Shown: positions 12,298 through 24,437, numbered from the stretch's first letter. The stretch: 64,000 nt of DNA from Linyphia triangularis (GCA_963978545.1 OZ021722.1:5584001-5648000); one strand, 5' to 3'. A program made the numbers and translations. The notes: generated from the sequence alone by a model not told the origin.

Positions 12298-15200
12298 TAA
12301 TAACCAAGCAAATAAATGAGTACCAAAAATGGAAACGACCCAATTCCAAAAAAAAAAAAAAAAAAAATGTCAGGAGAGCTGAAAAATGAAAAACACTCGC
12401 ATCTGCTACTTAAGGCTATGACTAAGTAACAGATTGAATTTGAACTATTGTAATTGGAGTTCGCACTTTGAGAGTTCTCCACTTTGTTTAGCTTGTTCTT
12501 TAGGAAATTTTTCGGTAAAAAAAAGATTTTCGGTTTTTTTTGGTACTTAGGTCATTTTCTATTTCTAGTCCTCAAATATTTTTCACTAGTCCTGGCCAAT
12601 CAAAAGCTTTAGAAGCTCTGATCATACAAAATGTAATGTAACAACAACATATGTACATTACTCCAACCCAATCCAACAATCTTTTTAATTAACAATTATT
12701 TGCAATAGCAATTTAACAATCTGTTTTAGCAAACTCTGTAATGTATTATAGTTTTAAATGCTTTTTCAAAAAGCTGTTAAATTAATTAATTTATGAGGTA
12801 ACATATGCGATTTGAATTGAAATTTGATAGTGTAGGTTTTTCGCTACATGACTTTACCGATCACTGTTGAGTGAGTGGATGAAAAAAGCTTAAAAACTTT
12901 AACCAGAATTATAGTTACTAAAATTAAATCCTTTATCGTCGATAAAAAATTTTACTAAATGACACCAAACCTTTGACATCTCAGGGGTTGCATTCCCCCT
13001 AAAATTGTGAAAATATCTTGCACTTTTGTTTCTCAGTAAAATTCCTAAAATTTACTTACATTTTTTTTTTATAATTCTTATAAAATATTAACATAACTAA
13101 ATTTTGAAAAAATTCTCTGATTTTTCTCCAAAATCCTCGAACCAGATATTCCCCCCCAGAGGAGAAAATCTTTTTTCAAATTTTAATTATTGACAAACAA
13201 TTCATTTTTAAATTGTATCCTACCTCATGTTAGTTTAAGTTTTAAAATTGAAACAATATTCTTTTTTGAAGTACTTTAAAAGTTTCTTAAAAATTAAATA
13301 ATTAGATTTAATTAAAAAATATAAGATTTTGTAACTGTTGTTTTGCTGAAAAGTTGCTTGATCGTCAATTATTTTGAAAATGTGCAGTAATTTGCCCGTA
13401 TCAAAATTTGCTTTGAAAAGAATGGCTGTGTTAGGAGCCTATGTCAGCTTTAAAAGAAGTATGTTTTAAGTTATCCCTAAAAAATTAAAAAATTATCTCT
13501 GTAAAATTTTTAGGAATTATCCCTACTACATATATTTTTTTTATAAAATTTACTGTACCACCTGTACTTATTATTGATTACTTGATTCAAATATTTACAA
13601 CAACAGAAACTAACATACTATTTTTGTGTCTTGTAATAGAAGTTAGGCCTGATGTATTATTACTGAAGTGTGTGTAGAAGTCCAGTCCCATTAACTGTCC
13701 TGATAACCCATTAACTATCATAAATCTAATTTATCTTCACAAGAAAATAAGCTGGATTAAAATTTTGCAAAATAAACTTGTTGTTAAACTTAAACATAAT
13801 TAAATTGGTCACATTAGAACACAATGCATTTATTGAATAACAATTACATTTTTATAAAATTATAATGCTTGTTAAAGACTTCAGATAAATGCAGGATTTT
13901 TGTCAAATATATTACAAAATTCTTAATTTCACTTAATGATTGTACCTTTGATATTAGAAAAAATCATTTCAGATTCTTAGTTAACATTATCTGTCTAGTC
14001 ATGCTTTTTTGCATAAGAAATGTTATTGCCAAAATATAGAATTAGTGTGGATTTATTTATAAAACTTGCTAACTAAAAGAATTAGGACTTTTATCAAAGT
14101 TTGTTAGCAACCACCAGTTATATATTACTATAAGTGGAATTAGGGAATTATACAGAACCAAGCAAAGTAAAAAAAAATTAAATAAAAACAAAAGCATTAT
14201 GTTCACTAAGGTATGTATTAAACCAATATATTTGCAAGTGGGTACGATAAAAAATATAAAAATAATACTATTATACTCTCTGCAGATATAACTAATACTA
14301 ACACAAGTTAAACACTAAATATAACATTTACTTTAGTATAAAGAAGTATACAGTTTTGTGAAATGTGTTGGCTATTGCAACAAATAAAATATGCATAGTA
14401 TTTCTTTTTTTAAAAGATGGAATCCAAGTAAGAAGTTATTCCATTATTCATAAAATTTAACGTCATATTCATGAGTTTTCTTATTTTCTACATCAGCAAT
14501 ACATGTAATACAATAAAAATACTTCATCTGCATAATAATTATAAAATATTTTTGGCTTGTACTAAAAATTCTTTAAAACTTGATTGGCTCTTTTAAACAC
14601 AAACTTCTCATTTTAGCACCATGTTATTCATAAAGTTAAAATTCTTTTGCTTTTATATATTTTCTACTTCGTTCGTTGAAAGCACTTTTTTTTTAATCAC
14701 ACACACTTATACAGAACTTATCATTTATCGTATGATCTTTATGTATAAATATTACTTCAGTATTCAATATTACTGCAATTGAAAGCTCAAGAAAAGATTT
14801 ACGTAATGATGTAGATGGATTGTTTTAATTTCAATGTATGTATTGAAATTAATGTTTCCAGACACATTCAATTATCGATTAGATGGCATTTTCAGAGAAT
14901 TCACTATTTCTATATTAACATAATTTTCCAGACTTTGGGACATTTTTGCCAAGTTCTGATTTAACACCAACATTTAATTTTCCAATCAATTAAAATCAAT
15001 TGTTTCATGTCATAAAGTCGTAAGCTTATTAGTGACAACCAACTAAGTATCAAGTTTGGAGTGTTTGTGGATAATTTGAGCATTGTGAAGAACATATTGA
15101 TTCCTAACAAAATTATTTTATATGCTTTGAGTAAAACTTTAAGGAAAGACGAGAGTCCCTGATTGCCAAATAAGTCATACTTTCATTCTCAACTTCAAAG

Positions 15201-16089
15201 TGCTATAAATTATTTAAGACGCAATATTTTAAATTTATTTTTTGACATAGTCAATAATAACATATTTTTTATGATTATTACTCTAATAATTTTATATAAT
15301 AAGTCTATATTTGGACTCAGAATTTTAAAATTACTGCATGCCAACCTTTGGTTTGGTACATTTTTCAGAATCAACACACAATAAATTTACATAAAATTTT
15401 TACCAAATGCAAATAAACTCTATTTCAAACAGTCAACCTATTTTTTTTTACCTTATATACCTTTAAAATTAGATTTAAATATATATATTGCATGCACAAA
15501 AATTTTAATTTTATGCAACATAAAATATCTAATTTTCCTAATTTAAGAAATATTTTAACTGCACTAGATAGATCTTGTGTGTTTTCATTGTTATGGAAAA
15601 AATTAGATTAAAATATTCAATAAAATTTTAGAAAAGTGTACCTAACTAAAAGTTGCCATATAATAATTTTAAATTTCTAAGTCTCAAATATAGGCATATT
15701 ACATAAAGAATATATAAAATAAAAATTGGAAGTGTTATATTCATAACAAATATGATATTATTGATTGTCAAAAATTTAATTTAAAATGCTTTTTAAATTG
15801 AATGAAAATACGACTGATTTGGTTGCCCACGACTCGTCTCCCCTTAAAAGCAAACTGGAGCACCGTCATATTTTACAGTATTTTTACTTAAAAGTTAGGC
15901 AACTTTAATAATAACATATTCTTCACTTATATTATATTTCAAACATTATCATATTAAATCGAGTCAGCGAAAAAAAATTGAATTTGCATATTTAGACCTG
16001 CTATTTATCACATAGTTTACTTTTAAACCAATTTTCACACCAATTTTAAACCACTTTTTTCAAATATTGTACTTGTTACAAGTTGCAAA
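11898..16089. other. intergenic AT-rich DNA
   Basis: No gene found between the Rab and PPP1R3 loci. There are long poly(A) runs at about 12266-12290 and 12349-12367, and a possible second copy of the interspersed repeat of 4.56 kb at 12960-13560. Part of the right half could be a long 3' UTR of the minus-strand PPP1R3 gene, but nothing in the sequence proves it. Confidence 0.4.
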
Positions 16090-16265
16090 TACAGTCAAAC
16101 CCTGTTAACGCGAAATCGCTTAACACAAAATTCTGTTTAATACAAAGTAAAAGCAGTTCTCCGTACTTAAAATTTAGCGTTAATTCATTCGTTTAACACA
16201 AAATTTGGTTAATGCTAACAATTTCAGCTTCCCCATCGATTTTACGTTAACAGGGTTTGACTGTA
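16090..16265. mobile_element. Tc1/Mariner-type MITE (pogo/Tigger-like ends)
   Basis: A 176-bp element has inverted ends TACAGTCAAACCCTGTTAAC and GTTAACAGGGTTTGACTGTA, with TA at both edges. The CAGTCAAACC..GTTAACGCGAAATC start resembles pogo/Tigger-type termini. Non-coding. Confidence 0.75.
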
Positions 16266-16799
16266 TCAAGATAGCAAATCATGATTTACTGATTTAGAAA
16301 GCAAAAGATGATTTACTGATTTTGCAAGCAAAACATATTCTTTAACTGTTGCCTCAAAACTCAAATAAAAAGCATGTTTACCTACTTATCGAACTCGGAA
16401 ACAGAATTTGGAATCAGTCTACCATAACTGAACATTATGCCATAAAATATACACGCGTCAAGTTCTTTTCCAAAAATAGGGACTCGATTCTTCTCTTTGT
16501 GTAAAATAATTTGAATAGCACTTAATGAAGTTGTCAAATGGACGATTTAATTGCTCAGACGAAGTAGGTTTAGTGCGCTATTGCTAATATAAATTATTAC
16601 TAAATGATATGGGCAACTATAATGTGGAAGTGTAGCGGATTGGGATAAATCAGTGTAAATTAGTAGTATTGTGTTTTGACTAGAATTTCCATTCAATTTT
16701 GAATATATATCACATAATACAAAAACATTGTTTTAGTATACAATACCATAAATATGGATGCAAATCATACACATAATTTATTTTATTTACAAAATTATA

Positions 16800-17137
16800 C
16801 GAATCTGTGGTGGTTTCGTGTACAAATAGCAGATACAACTCCTAGACACCAAAGATCTCTTTTGTCTAGTGGATAGAGTATCTGGCTGGGAAACCAAAGG
16901 TCTCAGGATCGATCCCCAGCGACCGCAAAAAAAGTGTGCAAGTCGTTCAGTTTTCAGAAGGTGCCGATAGATGGCAGCTTGATTCAGCTTTCCGATAGTC
17001 ACCAATAAAGCGTGGGTAGCTTTTTTGCGGTAGCTGGGGATCGATCTTGAGTTCTTTGGTTTCCCAATCAGATACTCTATCCACTAGATAAAAGAGATAT
17101 GCATCTGTTATTTGTACATGAGACCACTACAAATCTT
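16800..17137. repeat. inverted pair of tRNA-like SINE heads
   Basis: The left arm (16800-16935) holds a tRNA-like sequence with TCTAGTGGATAGAGTATCTG and the B-box-like GGATCGATCCCCAGC. The right arm (17021-17137) is the inverse of the same ~115 bp at roughly 80-85% identity by eye. Between them lies ~85 bp with GATAGATGGCAGCTTGATTC. The anticodon arm does not fold properly, so I read both as SINE heads rather than tRNA genes. Confidence 0.6.
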
Positions 17138-18641
17138 TCCAAACCTCAATATTTAATACTTTAGCTTTTCTTACTCTTATTGCTAATAAATGTAATGAGT
17201 TGACTTCTGCACACAATACATAACACAAATAACCATAGTTCTATGCTTTCTAATACGATTTTAGTTGGTGTGTATCTTAAATATACTCTAACATCCAACT
17301 TATATTAGCTGACATTTCAAACAGATACGTCTATATAATACACATGAATTATATATTTTTCCTAATTTAACATTTTAAATCTATTGATAAATGTGTATAT
17401 ATATATAAGAACACTTTCTGTAAATTGAAAATACACAGATAAAATACTCTTTTCCAATTTGAAATTACTATACTAAACTATAAATTTTTTTCTTCAAACT
17501 TTCAAAAAAATTGTTTAACATCATTTACCTACAATATGATGTCCTATTTATGTATTGTGAACATATTTTGCTTATTTTAGAAATATTCTAATAGCAGTTT
17601 TAAAAAAAAATTTCATTTGCCTATTGCAATAATACAATTTATAAACAAAGAAAATGCATAAATAAAAATGTAATTATAATGTTATTTCAACAAACTGTTC
17701 AACGTTATTTACCCACAATATAATTTCTTATTTATGTATTACCTATTTTGCATATTTTAGGAACACTCTAATAGAATAATTTTACTAAATATGTTCGTTA
17801 GCCTATTGCAGCAAAGCAATGCAATTTGTAAACAAAAATAATGCATAAGTAAAAAATGTTATAGTTAAGCTGTGTACCAAGCTTAATAATGCAATGGAAT
17901 TTCTGCATTAAAATCTAAAATAAATTTAATAATATATAAATGAAAATAATAGATGCAACAATAATAAATATATCCTTTGTGAAACTAATTGGCTCATTTA
18001 CTAGCTGTTATGACAAATTCAATCCTTGATAACCCTCTCTGCTTTTCTCAAAAAAGTTCAAAGCAACCACTTTTGAACTCTCTTCTAAGAGAGTGTATTC
18101 TAACTGCTCCTTATTCCTTTAGTAAATTTTTAATGATTTAGTTTTGAATTGGTAATGAATTTGGTTTTAATTTTATCAAAAGCTCATTTATGATTATTAA
18201 ACTCATTTTATGTAACGATTTTAATTTTTTTTTTTTTCGATTTTCCAACTTGTTAAATAGTTATCATATGTAATTTTAAGCTCCACGGTGACGTAGTTAT
18301 AATTAAAACACTGATACTGGTTAGTTGGGACCAATGTCTAAGATAAGGATTATCAGATTTTCAAATTATTATTCAAAATTCGGAACTCCTTCCACAGTCA
18401 TTTAATAATAATATTTCAAATGTATGGACATATAACCCCTTTTCTTACAATAGCTCTTATCAGTTTTTAGCAATTGTAATATAAAAACTCACAATCTCTA
18501 TTTTTGAAAGAAAACCTTTCACACCAAAATACAGATGTATTAACAACACAAAGTTAACTATAAAAAATCCATAGCATGATAGGATCGGATATCATTTATG
18601 AAGCAAATTATCTGCCGGCCTTCCATTGTTTTAGCACATTC
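17138..18641. other. AT-rich DNA downstream of PPP1R3 (possible 3' UTR)
   Basis: No coding frame or element was recognised. Two segments (about 17455-17660 and 17695-17860) are weakly similar (TTATTTATGTATTG..., TATTCTAATAG...), suggesting an old local duplication. The piece next to 18641 must include the 3' UTR of the minus-strand gene. Confidence 0.4.
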
Positions 18642-21600
18642 TTACCAGAACTGTCCCATCCAAGTTGGGCTGCAAGCTTCTGTGGTCTGACTTGTAGTGT
18701 TGTTACTATGGTAACTGAAGCAGTAATTTTTCCCACAGTTATTGTCCCAATACTCGTTCCCGTTTATCTCGTAACGCACTGCAAACTGCAAGTCGCTGCG
18801 ATCTCGACTCAGGAAAATGTTGAAGGCAAAACTGTCCGTGCCGTCCCTAGTAGAGTCGGAGACGTAGGAAGCATTGATATCACTGGACGTCAGCCATCCA
18901 TTCGTGGTGTATCTCGCCACAACCTTCTTGTTGTAGCCCCAGTTCATCACCCTGCATGTACACTGGACGTTGCAGTCTTCGATGACAATGCCCTCCAAGC
19001 AGATACCGCTCGATCGAACCCGTTCCATAAAGTCCGGTTGCTGTCCCGGGATAGCAAATAGTGGATACAAGGCATTCGGACCAGCCAGCCCTGGGATACT
19101 TTCCCAAGAAGCTTGCTGGCGGCAGTTCAACTCCAGCGTGACCGATTGTGCAACCGTTGCAGGAAATGGATCGGATCCTAGTGCTAGATCGCTGTAGGCT
19201 GAGGATGGTATGTTTGGAAGATCTCCACTGATGATGTGGCGGACATCTTCGAGGTCCAGACCTAAGACATCGGCGAACCGGACGATTTTCTTCCTGCTGG
19301 GGGTTCCAGGGGGTGTCTTGCCAGTTTTTAAGGAAGTGCTTCTGGATATCATGGGTCTGTGTTCGTCGAAGACTTTCAGTCGGCTTTCTTCGTCAGCGCA
19401 TATGGCCTCCAAATGATCGATTCCAGTTTTTTCCGAACTATCGCGAGTAGGACTGTTACCTTCGTTTGTTACCTTTATCGATACTGGGTATTCAGTCTCG
19501 TTCTGAGCGATTATTTCTTCCTTATCGTTACTGTTTGAAGCAGAGGTATTTTCCGTACTTGTAAATTCATTATGGCGATGTATTTCATTTGTTGCTTTGG
19601 GCACGTCTTGATAATCTAGCTCATTTAGGGAAATCATCGCTTCTTGATCCTTATTGCTCATTGAACCGGACATATTATCCAGACAATTTAGTGTACTCGT
19701 TTTATCACAACCATTTTGGAGAGCTGGACGTATCCCATCATTTATGTCTTTGATCAATTGAAAGTTATCTGGTACGTTCAGAGGAGTTATAACTTCTGGA
19801 TCACTATTACTTATTGAAAATTCAGGTGGGGCTGGTATATGATTTGGTAAATTAACGTATTGATCGCTAGATGAAAATGCCGATTCCAAATTGTAATTTT
19901 CGGTCTGATGAATATTAAATAAATCAGAATCAATTATAACTGTTAAGATTTCTTCCTTATCAAAGGGACAATTGTCAACATTTACAAAATCTAAAGTGGC
20001 TGACGTACTGTGATCTAAATGTCCTTCAGTTGTTTGTGAATTAGAATTATTTAAGTGTTCGATACTATTGTTAGTTAAGCACTCGGATGTATTAAGTTGA
20101 TTTGGAGGTTTGTCAATAAAATTTGTGCAGCTGCACAAATTATCTGTGTTCAAATTGTTAGAAAAATCCTTACAAATATCACTAATCATAACTTCTGACG
20201 AAGGACAATTTACTTCATTGGTATTGCTTATGCAGCTATTGCTATCGTTTGTTTCATAATTTTGGATTCCTGCGCTATGTGCAACTGTATTTAAGAGAAC
20301 ATTTTCACTATTCTTGTGTAAACATTCAAATGAATTAGTCAAACTTGTTGTTTCTGTATCAGTACTTTCACTTTTGGCATAATAGTCCGAGTCCAAATTT
20401 ACTGATAGATCTAGACTGTCAGGGCTATTGAGACATTCTAATGAAGGAGTTAAATTTATAGATTCAGTGACATTTGTATTAATCGTATTACCCGAGTCTC
20501 CTACGGACGGATATACTTGATTGCTAAGACATTCCACTGACCTACCCGAAATAGCTGTTTTAGCAGAATCGCAATTTATTAATCGAACATCAAATTCTTT
20601 GTTACTCGTATATTCCGATTCACAATTTGAATTCACTGATTCGCTAATACCACAACTGCCTTCTATATTTGTATTTTCTGTTGAAAGTTGCAGCACATTT
20701 GAAGTTTCACAACTATCTTCGTATGTTGATGGTCCATCTGAAGGTTGTTTATCCGTCCTTGTGTCATTGGAAATTTCACGGCCGTGTTCGAATCTCAAAG
20801 GTCTAGCTGAAGGTTGCGTATCCGCTATTGTATTGGAAGTTTCATTTCTCTTGTCGCATTCTGAACATTCAGTTGGAGATTTCTCTAGTGTATTCGTACA
20901 GTTAGAAGATTCATATATATCTTCATATTTTAAAGGTTCACTGGACGATTGCTTATACGCCGAGCACAAGGGATCGCTTTCGTTCGAAATTTCACAACAG
21001 TCTTCGTATTTTGAGCACTCAATTGAAGATTGCTCATAAGTTTTCATATCATTTGACGTCTGACAACCATCGTGACTTGAGCACTCGATTGAGGTTTGTT
21101 TATCATCGTTTATATGACTAGAATTTGGACAACCCTCATCATTTGTAACTTCAGTCGAAGAGTTCTTATCCTCCTTCATACCGTTGGACGCTTCGCAACC
21201 ATTTCCCAAGTTCGAACACTCACGCGAAAATTCTCTATTTGTCCATACACCATTTGACGTCTCACCAGGTTCATGCATAATTACATCATGCACCAAAAAC
21301 CCATCCATTTGAAGTCGTTCACTGACCTTTCCACCTTCGGTTTCACCAACGGCATGCTCGCTGACGTCATAGAAAACATCGGTTGCGTCATCGACCGCGT
21401 GTTGTTGTAGCAGCTCGTACAACTTCGCTCGTCCTTCCTCCGTGGCAGCCGAACGATCAGGGCCTCGTCCTCCCCAGTCATCGTCCTCGATCGGGGATGC
21501 CTCGTAGAATTCCTCGTCATCGTCCTGACGACGGACCGGCGTTGATCGCCACGCGCACGGCCATATCCGGCTGTTGAACGCACGAGCTAGAGCTTCCGCT

Positions 21601-21659
21601 TTGATCCGGCAACTGCTTGTCAGGCCGCCGGCAAGCAGACTTCTCTTACGCTTCAACAT
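18642..21659 (-). CDS. PPP1R3: protein phosphatase 1 glycogen-targeting regulatory subunit (PPP1R3 family), 1005 aa
   Basis: A single uninterrupted reading frame from ATG at 21659 to the stop at 18642. Residues 790-795 (KKIVRF, followed by ADVLGLDLEDVRHI) form the RVxF-type docking motif that binds the PP1 catalytic subunit, preceded by a proline-directed GKTPPGTPS segment. Residues ~876-980 form a CBM21 glycogen-binding domain, with FMERVRSSGICLEG near its start and the signature YWDNNCGKNY at 970-979. The family brings PP1 to glycogen so that it dephosphorylates glycogen synthase and phosphorylase. The first ~770 residues are acidic and S/T/N-rich with no globular domain; residues 147-340 hold a degenerate repeat. 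The layout (long tail first, RVxF and CBM21 at the C-terminus) is like insect Gbs-type subunits and opposite to vertebrate PPP1R3A. The start was chosen as the first in-frame ATG (G at -3); upstream coding exons cannot be excluded. Confidence 0.93.
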   Translation of the reverse strand: MLKRKRSLLAGGLTSSCRIKAEALARAFNSRIWPCAWRSTPVRRQDDDEEFYEASPIEDDDWGGRGPDRSAATEEGRAKLYELLQQHAVDDATDVFYDVSEHAVGETEGGKVSERLQMDGFLVHDVIMHEPGETSNGVWTNREFSRECSNLGNGCEASNGMKEDKNSSTEVTNDEGCPNSSHINDDKQTSIECSSHDGCQTSNDMKTYEQSSIECSKYEDCCEISNESDPLCSAYKQSSSEPLKYEDIYESSNCTNTLEKSPTECSECDKRNETSNTIADTQPSARPLRFEHGREISNDTRTDKQPSDGPSTYEDSCETSNVLQLSTENTNIEGSCGISESVNSNCESEYTSNKEFDVRLINCDSAKTAISGRSVECLSNQVYPSVGDSGNTINTNVTESINLTPSLECLNSPDSLDLSVNLDSDYYAKSESTDTETTSLTNSFECLHKNSENVLLNTVAHSAGIQNYETNDSNSCISNTNEVNCPSSEVMISDICKDFSNNLNTDNLCSCTNFIDKPPNQLNTSECLTNNSIEHLNNSNSQTTEGHLDHSTSATLDFVNVDNCPFDKEEILTVIIDSDLFNIHQTENYNLESAFSSSDQYVNLPNHIPAPPEFSISNSDPEVITPLNVPDNFQLIKDINDGIRPALQNGCDKTSTLNCLDNMSGSMSNKDQEAMISLNELDYQDVPKATNEIHRHNEFTSTENTSASNSNDKEEIIAQNETEYPVSIKVTNEGNSPTRDSSEKTGIDHLEAICADEESRLKVFDEHRPMISRSTSLKTGKTPPGTPSRKKIVRFADVLGLDLEDVRHIISGDLPNIPSSAYSDLALGSDPFPATVAQSVTLELNCRQQASWESIPGLAGPNALYPLFAIPGQQPDFMERVRSSGICLEGIVIEDCNVQCTCRVMNWGYNKKVVARYTTNGWLTSSDINASYVSDSTRDGTDSFAFNIFLSRDRSDLQFAVRYEINGNEYWDNNCGKNYCFSYHSNNTTSQTTEACSPTWMGQFW
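20640..21221 (-). repeat. degenerate 22-23 residue tandem repeat inside PPP1R3
   Basis: Residues 147-340 can be lined up as nine units starting at about residues 147, 170, 192, 214, 241, 264, 286, 309 and 328. The approximate pattern is ECS-x-YED-x-x-E-x-SN-x(5)-K-Q-SS; examples are ECSSHDGCQTSNDMK, ECSKYEDCCEISNES, EPLKYEDIYESSN and GPSTYEDSCETSN. Most units are 22 or 23 residues. No known domain is recognised. Confidence 0.6.
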
Positions 21660-22360
21660 AGCAGAGTTTAATCCACGAGCGAGCTCAATTCGTCGACGAT
21701 GTTCCGGAATAAAATATGAGTTGGTGGGAAGACGTCAACCAGAATGAAAATTAAAGTCCCGAGTATGCTACAAGCAATATGTTCTCAGATAGAAAATGAG
21801 TTCTAGTAAACACCAACGAGTTCAATAAAGGCGTGAGTTCATTACAGAGGAGTTTTAAATACAGGCGGGAGTTCAATTTAGGGGAACTTCCTCGAGTCGA
21901 AAGTAACGAAAATATGAATGAACGAGTAAACGTCCATGTGTAAAATCCACTCCCCTGAGGAATTTCTAAGTTGAATGAAATAGTAAATTCCACTTGTTCT
22001 AAACGTTATTTGAATGAGTAAAGGCAGCACAAAATTCAGAATTCCATTCGAAGGATGGCGAAATGCAATAAGAGATGCGAGAGAGAGAGGAGAGAATTTT
22101 CTGACCTTCTCGCGTCCTTCACTTTGAATCGTTTGCTGCTCTTCGGAAACATTCGGAGACCGGTAGGGGGCGTTGTGGAGGTGATGTAGCACCCTCTCCG
22201 CGTGGGAAAAGCGGATCGTTATTAGAAACAAGGGGAGATAAATCTTCTAAATAAAAGTTTTAAGGGGGGGGGGGGGGTTGACGCAAGCGAGACGGTTAAA
22301 AGCGTCACACGACCGTCGTCGCCTGACTTCAATTAAATGTGACGAAAGGAGAATTTTATC
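21660..22360 (-). promoter_or_regulatory. PPP1R3: presumed 5' UTR/promoter region of PPP1R3
   Basis: This stretch is less AT-rich than the surroundings, lies directly upstream of the PPP1R3 start, contains a 14-G run near 22264-22277 and has no coding frame with recognisable domains. Promoter assignment is positional inference; no TATA or initiator could be fixed. Confidence 0.35.
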
Positions 22361-23100
22361 TGTTTCACATTCTTGAAGTGTCAGTAGGTATTTCTGTCTG
22401 CAAACTAGCGAAGATTAAAACTGGTGTGGAATTCTTTTTGTTAATGAGACGGCACTTTTAATTTAAAAAAAACAAAAACCTTTTTATTAATTTCAAAAAC
22501 AAACAGGTCATTGAACTATTAAAACAGTTGTCGTGTGATACATTTTTTTTTCTGTACTGATTTAAATTAACTGATTGACTTATTACTTTGAATATACTCG
22601 TGAAACTGGAAAGCACTAATCACAAAACTATGACTTATTAAAAATAGTCTCAAATAATTTGAAATGGTATTTCTTTTCAAGTCTTTTAAGCATCAATTCT
22701 TTTCTTTAAAAACAGCTTTTAAATAATTATTTAATTAGCAAAAAAAAAATATATATATATATAACGTCCTTTTGTAATTTCTTCACTCTAACGTCTTGTC
22801 ATAATTTTTTTCATCAAAGGTTTAAAATAACTTAATTTTAAGCTTTTTTTTTTTTTTTTTTCCTTACCCTCCACGTTTTGATATTCAAAACTTTCATTTC
22901 AGCCATTGTTCAATTCTTAACAATTGATTCCTTACAAGTATTTTAGTACATTAAATGAATATTTTATGTTTTATGAATTTTTAAATATTTTGCTTGTAAA
23001 AAAAAATATTTCTGCGCTACATTATATATGAATAATATTTGATGTTGAATCTTTCTAAGACACTTATGTACAAGTAAAGTAGCATTTCCGTAGAACAGAT

Positions 23101-23282
23101 TCCGACCAAACGGTATAGTGGTTAGCGTGCTAGCCTCTAGACCGCGGGGTTGCAGGTTCGAGTCCCGTATTAGGCATGGGTGTTTGTAAATGTATGTTGG
23201 CTTGTCAAATGACGAATGTTTCGGCGCATTATAGCCCTCGTGTTGCTGACGGCGCCAGATAATCTGAAAACAACCAACCAAA
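23101..23282 (+). repeat. tRNA-derived SINE (family 1), copy 1
   Basis: An intact copy. The tRNA-like head contains TAGTGGTTAGCGTGCTAGCC (A box) and GGTTCGAGTCCCG (B box), the body contains GCGCATTATAGCCCTCGTG and GACGGCGCCAGATAATCTGA, and the tail is (CAAC)n. A perfect 12-bp target duplication CGTAGAACAGAT lies at 23089-23100 and 23283-23294. Confidence 0.9.
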
Positions 23283-23394
23283 CGTAGAACAGATGCTAAT
23301 TTTTTCATTTCTTATAGTCAACAGCAACAAAACTTTTCCCGTAAAATGTTTTATAATTGAAAAACGTAGATAAGAGACTATTTTTAAATCCTAC

Positions 23395-23640
23395 ACATTA
23401 ACTTCGATTTTGTTTGTGTGTATGCGGCTGCCGGGAAAATCTGTGGAAGCCTAATTAACCCACTTGCCGTCATGTGATCGGGTGGAAACTTGGCAGATAG
23501 ATTCGATGTCTTTGTCGTTATATACTTTTTTAACCTAACCCCGAAGCTTGGTTTCTTTACACATTGACCACATCATCTTGGTGTTAAAGTCTGAGCTGTT
23601 GATTTAATTTAAAGGCTTATTTTGTATTGCCATTTCACAA
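23395..23640. repeat. unclassified interspersed repeat (R1), partial copy
   Basis: Inverted relative to the copies at 25855 and 29680; the shared core includes GGCAGATAGATTCGATG and TTGCCGTCATG.GATCGG. No ORF. Confidence 0.6.
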
Positions 23641-23717
23641 AAAGGTTGGCAAAGAAGCGCGAATTACATATACAACGGGATCCCAGAGTAATAGAACATT
23701 TTAATAAAGAAATTCAC

Positions 23718-23961
23718 TATACTAAACTCCAACTTAACTTGACATCACTAGACGATGGATCTTCACCGTGCTCATAGGTAATTAAATCCATTTTAGCTGA
23801 GTGAAGATATAATTCTCGCCAAACCTTATAGCCTTTTGTTCTCTACAGGGTTGTGGTTTGGCGAGCATTATGCTTTCACACCGCCAAAATGGATTAAATG
23901 CCTATGAGCACTATGACGATCTACTGTCTAGTGATGTCAAGTTAAGTTGAAGTTTAGTATA
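23718..23961. mobile_element. palindromic MITE (family A), copy 1
   Basis: A 244-bp element that folds almost completely on itself: ends TATACTAAACTCCAACTTAA and its complement, with matched inner segments (GGCGAGCATTATGCTTTCAC / GTGAAGATATAATTCTCGCC). Non-coding, TA target. Confidence 0.88.
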
Positions 23962-24258
23962 GACAAAATCGGGGGTTCCTATAAAGAAAAAAAGTATTTT
24001 CATCAACATACAATAAGTCACTGAAGATATTTGTGCGCTACTGTTCACCGTGCAATGGCGCCTTTAGCTCAAGGGAATCAAAAGGCAACCTCTTTTCGTA
24101 GCGTGAGAAAATTACAAATAAAATAGTTAAAAGTTGTAAAATCTCTGAATCTCAACTACAGCTTCCGGATAGTGAATGCTTGACTTGTGTCTTGAGGCTA
24201 AAGAAGACTTTAACAATTACCATATAGAGATCTTTGTTAACAACTTCCCCCTAACTAG

Positions 24259-24437
24259 GTGCCGACCAAACGGTGTAGTGGTTAGCGTGCTAGCTTCTAG
24301 ACCGCGAGGTTGCGGGTTTGAGTTCCGTGTTAGGCATGGGTGTTTGTAAATGTATGCTGGATTGTCTAATGACGAAAGTTTCCGCGCATTATAGCCCTCG
24401 TGTTGCTGACGGCGCCAGATAATCTGAATACAACCAA
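24259..24437 (+). repeat. tRNA-derived SINE (family 1), copy 2
   Basis: Same head, body and (CAAC)n tail as copy 1. A target duplication of about 10 bp (CCCCTAACT) can be seen on both sides. Confidence 0.85.

Noticed and set aside
18576..19061. 161-codon plus-strand frame opposite the CBM21 domain
   Set aside because: Antisense shadow of the PPP1R3 gene; the minus-strand protein has clear family motifs.
18970..21583. Other overlapping frames of 64-172 codons in the PPP1R3 region
   Set aside because: Shadows of the large coding frame.
23101..23170. Possible functional tRNA gene
   Set aside because: A and B boxes are present, but the anticodon arm does not pair, there is no acceptor stem, and the sequence continues into a SINE body with target duplications.
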